From assembly GCF_000225825.1 (NCBI RefSeq), contig NZ_AGBX01000003.1:62001-126000 (forward strand): DNA of 64,000 bases, in the 5' to 3' direction. Below the pieces are notes generated by a model. That model searched no databases. It worked only from the letters and a program-made list of their open reading frames with translations, and was not told where the DNA came from. Shown piece by piece: positions 61,422 to 64,000 of the stretch. Source of the DNA: Brachybacterium squillarum M-6-3. GTDB taxonomy: Bacteria > Actinomycetota > Actinomycetes > Actinomycetales > Dermabacteraceae. Position 1 is the first letter of the stretch, and each line of letters starts with the position of its first letter. The position numbers and the translations under genes are program-made.

Positions 61422-61985
61422 ATGCACCACGGGATCCACCTCCGCCGCGGCGACATCACCCTGCGTCCCCTGCGCCGCGAGGACGCCCCGGCGCTGCGCG
61501 CGATCGTCGACGAGGAGGGCTGGGCCGGCATGTCCCAGCCGCTGCCCGCCGACGACGAGGCGATGGCAGCCCACCTCGACACCCTCATCGACCACCCCGC
61601 CATGTTCGCCTTCGCCGTCGAGCAGGGCGGGGAGCTGATCGGCCGCAGCGTCTACTCCGAGCACGTGCCCGGGGTGCGCGTCGACATCGGGAACACCATC
61701 TACGCCCGCTCCGTGTGGGGCGGCGTCGTGAACCCCACCTGCAAGCTGCTGCTCATCGGCCATGCGTTCGAGGAGCTCGGCGTGCAGCGGGTCGCCCTGC
61801 GCTGCGACCACCGCAACACCCGCTCCCACCGCGCGATCGCCCGCCTCGGCGCGCGCTACGAGGGCACCCTGCGCTCCCTGCGCCCCGCCGCAGACGGCAC
61901 CCTCGCCGACATCGACTACTTCTCGATCCTCGCCGAGGAGTGGCCCCGCGTGCGCGCCGGGCTCGAGGCGCGCCTGCCCTCCTGA
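61422..61985 (+). CDS. GNAT family N-acetyltransferase (RimJ-type)
   Basis: A 187-residue acetyltransferase of the RimJ/RimL class: LRPLRREDAPALRAIV opens the fold and GHAFEELGVQRVALRCDHRNTRSHRAIARLGARYEGTLR contains the acetyl-CoA-binding and C-terminal signature regions (split into separate short motifs). The substrate, either a protein N-terminus or small amine, is not predictable. ATG 61422 is preferred over 61404 by the leaderless promoter spacing. Confidence 0.9.
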   Translation: MHHGIHLRRGDITLRPLRREDAPALRAIVDEEGWAGMSQPLPADDEAMAAHLDTLIDHPAMFAFAVEQGGELIGRSVYSEHVPGVRVDIGNTIYARSVWGGVVNPTCKLLLIGHAFEELGVQRVALRCDHRNTRSHRAIARLGARYEGTLRSLRPAADGTLADIDYFSILAEEWPRVRAGLEARLPS

Positions 61986-61998
61986 CCCCGGCAGACGA

Positions 61999-62042
61999 AC
62001 GGCCGCCGCCCCCGGGTGGGGACAGCGGCCGTCGGGGACCGG
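61999..62042. terminator. Bidirectional terminator between GNAT and ackA
   Basis: ACGGCCGC (61999-62006) pairs with GCGGCCGT (62035-62042), with inner CCCC/GGGG pairing. Confidence 0.7.
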
Positions 62043-62047
62043 CGGAG

Positions 62048-63322
62048 TCAGGCCTGGGCGCGGGCCAGCTCCAGGGACTGCTGGGCGATGGCCAGCTCCT
62101 CGTCGGTGGGCACGATGAGGATCCGTACGGCCGAGTCCGCGGCGGCGATGTCGCGCGGCTCCTTGGAGCGCTCGGTGTTCTTCGCCGGGTCCAGCACGAT
62201 GCCGAAGCCCTCGAGGCCGGCCAGCACCCGCTCGCGCACCTCGGGCACGTTCTCCCCGATGCCCGCGGTGAAGGTGATGACGTCCAGGCCGCCGAGGGCG
62301 AAGGCGTAGGCGCCGACGTACTTGCGCAGCCGGTGCACGTACACCTGCATCGCCAGCTCCGCCTCCGAGTCGCCCTGCTCGATGGCCCGGGTGATGTCGC
62401 GGAAGTCGCTCATCCCGCACAGGCCCTGCATGCCGGACTGCTTGTTCAGCACGGTGTCGATCTCGTCGATGCTCCAGCCGGCGCTGCGCGACAGGTGCGC
62501 GTACACGCTGGGGTCGATGTCGCCGGTGCGGGTGCCCATCACCAGGCCCTCCAGTGGGGTCAGGCCCATCGAGGTGTCCACCGGCTCGCCGCCCTTGACG
62601 GCCGAGGCGGAGGCGCCGTTGCCCAGGTGCAGCACGATCTGCCTGAGGTCCGCGGTGTCCCGCCCCTCGGCGGCCTTCAGTGCGGTGACCTGCTCGGAGA
62701 CGTAGCGGTGGCTGGTGCCGTGGGCGCCGTAGCGGCGGATGCGGTACTCGGAGGCGATCTGCTTGTTCAGCGCGTAGGTGCGGGACGCCTCCGGCAGGCG
62801 GGTGAAGAAGGCGGTGTCGAACACCGCCACATGCGGAATGTCCGGCAGCATCTCGCGGGCGGCGTCGATGCCGTCGACGGCGGCCGGGTTGTGCAGCGGC
62901 GCCAGCGAGCCCAGGTCGGAGATCTGGTCGCGCACCCAGGAGTCGATGAGCTGCGGCTCGGCGAAGCGGGCGCCGCCCTGCACCACGCGGTGCCCGACGG
63001 CCACCACGTTCGCGTCGGCCAGCGCGAGGCCGACCTCCTCGAACAGGTCGGTGACCACGCGCATCGCGGCGACGTGGTCCGGCACCGGGCCGCTGAAGGG
63101 GGCGTAGGCGTCGCCGGCGGAGATGCGGGCGGTGCCGGTCTCCTGGCCGATGCGCTCGACGATCCCGGAGGCGAAGACCTCCTCGGAGACCGGGTCCAGC
63201 AGCTGGAACTTCAGCGAGGAGGAGCCGGAGTTGACCACCAGCACGGTGGAGGCGTCCGCGGCGGGGGCGGGGGCGCCCAGCTCGGCGCCGTCGGCGGGTC
63301 CGGAGACGGGGGAGGTGCTCAT
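62048..63322 (-). CDS. ackA: Acetate kinase AckA
   Basis: This 424-residue enzyme makes acetyl phosphate and ADP from acetate and ATP. Motifs are [15 protein letters not shown] (about 28-42), [38 protein letters not shown] and [19 protein letters not shown], with [13 protein letters not shown] near the C-terminus. The first 25 residues are a Pro/Ala-rich extension. Its start overlaps the pta stop (ATGA). Confidence 0.97.
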   Translation of the reverse strand: MSTSPVSGPADGAELGAPAPAADASTVLVVNSGSSSLKFQLLDPVSEEVFASGIVERIGQETGTARISAGDAYAPFSGPVPDHVAAMRVVTDLFEEVGLALADANVVAVGHRVVQGGARFAEPQLIDSWVRDQISDLGSLAPLHNPAAVDGIDAAREMLPDIPHVAVFDTAFFTRLPEASRTYALNKQIASEYRIRRYGAHGTSHRYVSEQVTALKAAEGRDTADLRQIVLHLGNGASASAVKGGEPVDTSMGLTPLEGLVMGTRTGDIDPSVYAHLSRSAGWSIDEIDTVLNKQSGMQGLCGMSDFRDITRAIEQGDSEAELAMQVYVHRLRKYVGAYAFALGGLDVITFTAGIGENVPEVRERVLAGLEGFGIVLDPAKNTERSKEPRDIAAADSAVRILIVPTDEELAIAQQSLELARAQA

Positions 63323-64000
63323 GCCTGGTCCTTCGTGGTCGGGGCGGAGGCCTCGGCGTCGGCGGCCTGGGCCTGGATCGCGGTGATGACGACGGTGTTG
63401 ATGATGTCCTCGACCAGCGCCCCGCGGGAGAGGTCGTTGACGGGCTTGTTCAGGCCCTGCAGCACCGGGCCGATGGCGATCGCCCCGGCGGAGCGCTGCA
63501 CGGCCTTGTAGGTGTTGTTGCCGGTGTTCAGGTCGGGGAAGACGAACACGGTGGCGCGTCCGGCGACGGCGGAGTCGGGCAGCTTGGTCTTGGCGACCGA
63601 CACGTCCACCGCGGCGTCGTACTGGATCGGGCCCTCGACGCTGAGCTCGGGGTTCTCGCTGCGCACCCGCTCGGTGGCCTCGCGGACCTTGTCCACGTCG
63701 GCGCCGGTGCCGGAGCTGCCGGTGGAGTAGGACAGCATCGCCACCCGCGGGTCGATGCCGAACTGCTCGGCGGTCTGCGCGGACTGGGCGGCGATGTCGG
63801 CGAGCTGGTCCGCGGTCGGGTCGGGGTTCACGGCACAGTCGCCGTAGACCAGCACCCGGTCCTGCAGCGCCATCAGGAACACGGAGGAGACGATCTGCGC
63901 GCCCGGCTTGGTCTTGATGATCTCGAAGCTGGGGCGGATGGTGTGGGCGGTGGAGTGCACGGCGCCCGAGACCATGCCGTCGGCCTCCCCGAGCTGCACC
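63319..64000 (-). CDS. pta: Phosphate acetyltransferase Pta, C-terminal part (truncated by window edge)
   Basis: The visible 226 residues are the catalytic C-terminal domain of Pta, which converts acetyl-CoA and phosphate to acetyl phosphate. [54 protein letters not shown] and [20 protein letters not shown] are family signatures. The rest of the gene lies beyond the window. It is coupled to ackA by a 4-bp overlap, giving the standard acetate pathway. Confidence 0.97.
   Translation of the reverse strand, partial: VQLGEADGMVSGAVHSTAHTIRPSFEIIKTKPGAQIVSSVFLMALQDRVLVYGDCAVNPDPTADQLADIAAQSAQTAEQFGIDPRVAMLSYSTGSSGTGADVDKVREATERVRSENPELSVEGPIQYDAAVDVSVAKTKLPDSAVAGRATVFVFPDLNTGNNTYKAVQRSAGAIAIGPVLQGLNKPVNDLSRGALVEDIINTVVITAIQAQAADAEASAPTTKDQA

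Overview
The window is about 64 kb of very GC-rich DNA, dense with genes and with strong G/C bias at third codon positions. GTG starts are frequent and ATGA/GTGA start-stop overlaps are common. Many genes carry a TANNNT -10 box 6-7 nt before the start codon. With the gene content (PhoP-type regulator, XPB helicase plus partner protein, GuaB/GuaB3, CIRCE-controlled groESL, Moco genes), this points to an actinobacterium. Protein resemblance suggests the Dermabacteraceae/Brachybacterium area of the Micrococcales, but that placement is inference. I see no IS element, prophage, CRISPR array or origin; it reads as ordinary chromosome.

Layout. 1-9.1 kb: a two-component system (kinase truncated by the window edge), a LapA-type membrane protein, XPB helicase, two membrane proteins, 6-phosphogluconate dehydrogenase (gnd), the helicase partner protein and a tRNA with a UAA anticodon. 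9.1-20.1 kb: PPK2 polyphosphate kinase, YggS, a ROK regulator divergent from an MFS efflux pump, a trans-sulfuration PLP enzyme, a Bax-inhibitor-1 family protein, cardiolipin synthase, two tandem paralogous anchored proteins and a ThiD-like kinase. 20.1-33.2 kb: a GH3 lipoprotein; a three-gene coupled operon (DUF4287-type protein, S9 peptidase, alpha/beta hydrolase lacking its serine nucleophile); a DUF2079 membrane protein; an AspT/YidE-type transporter; MsrA; a sulfatase remnant; a THUMP-like methyltransferase; and a quinone reductase. 33.3-47.9 kb: a molybdenum cofactor region (moeA1, then moeB with a rhodanese domain, moaD, moaA, and a divergent moeA2-moaC-mog-moaE operon), interrupted by a dipeptide ABC operon (dppB-dppC-fused dppDF-dppA). 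47.9-64 kb: a metallophosphoesterase, groES-groEL, PH-type membrane proteins, an RluA-type pseudouridine synthase, a ThrE exporter, guaB, a VOC protein, a DnaQ-like exonuclease, guaB3, a broken heme oxygenase gene, a GNAT acetyltransferase and ackA-pta (pta truncated at the edge).

How genes work together. moaA/moaC (cPMP), moaD/moaE/moeB (molybdopterin), mog/moeA (Mo insertion) make a nearly full Moco set. Divergent transcription of moaA-moaD and moeA2-moaC-mog-moaE is centred on a perfect 9+7+9 inverted repeat whose arms each hold a TATCCT -10 hexamer, so one factor could control both. groES has two CIRCE-like HrcA sites. gnd, guaB/guaB3 and ackA-pta are housekeeping metabolism.

Most notable: four intergenic imperfect palindromes of 70-79 bp with the same architecture but unrelated sequences; a class-I-shaped tRNA reading UUA; two enzymes missing a family catalytic residue (hydrolase Ser to Gly, ThiD-like Cys to Ala); a heme oxygenase gene with an in-frame TGA, preceded by a small coupled ORF and a 19-bp inverted repeat; and about 17 genes with leaderless promoter geometry. 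I do not see a convincing wholly new multi-gene system.
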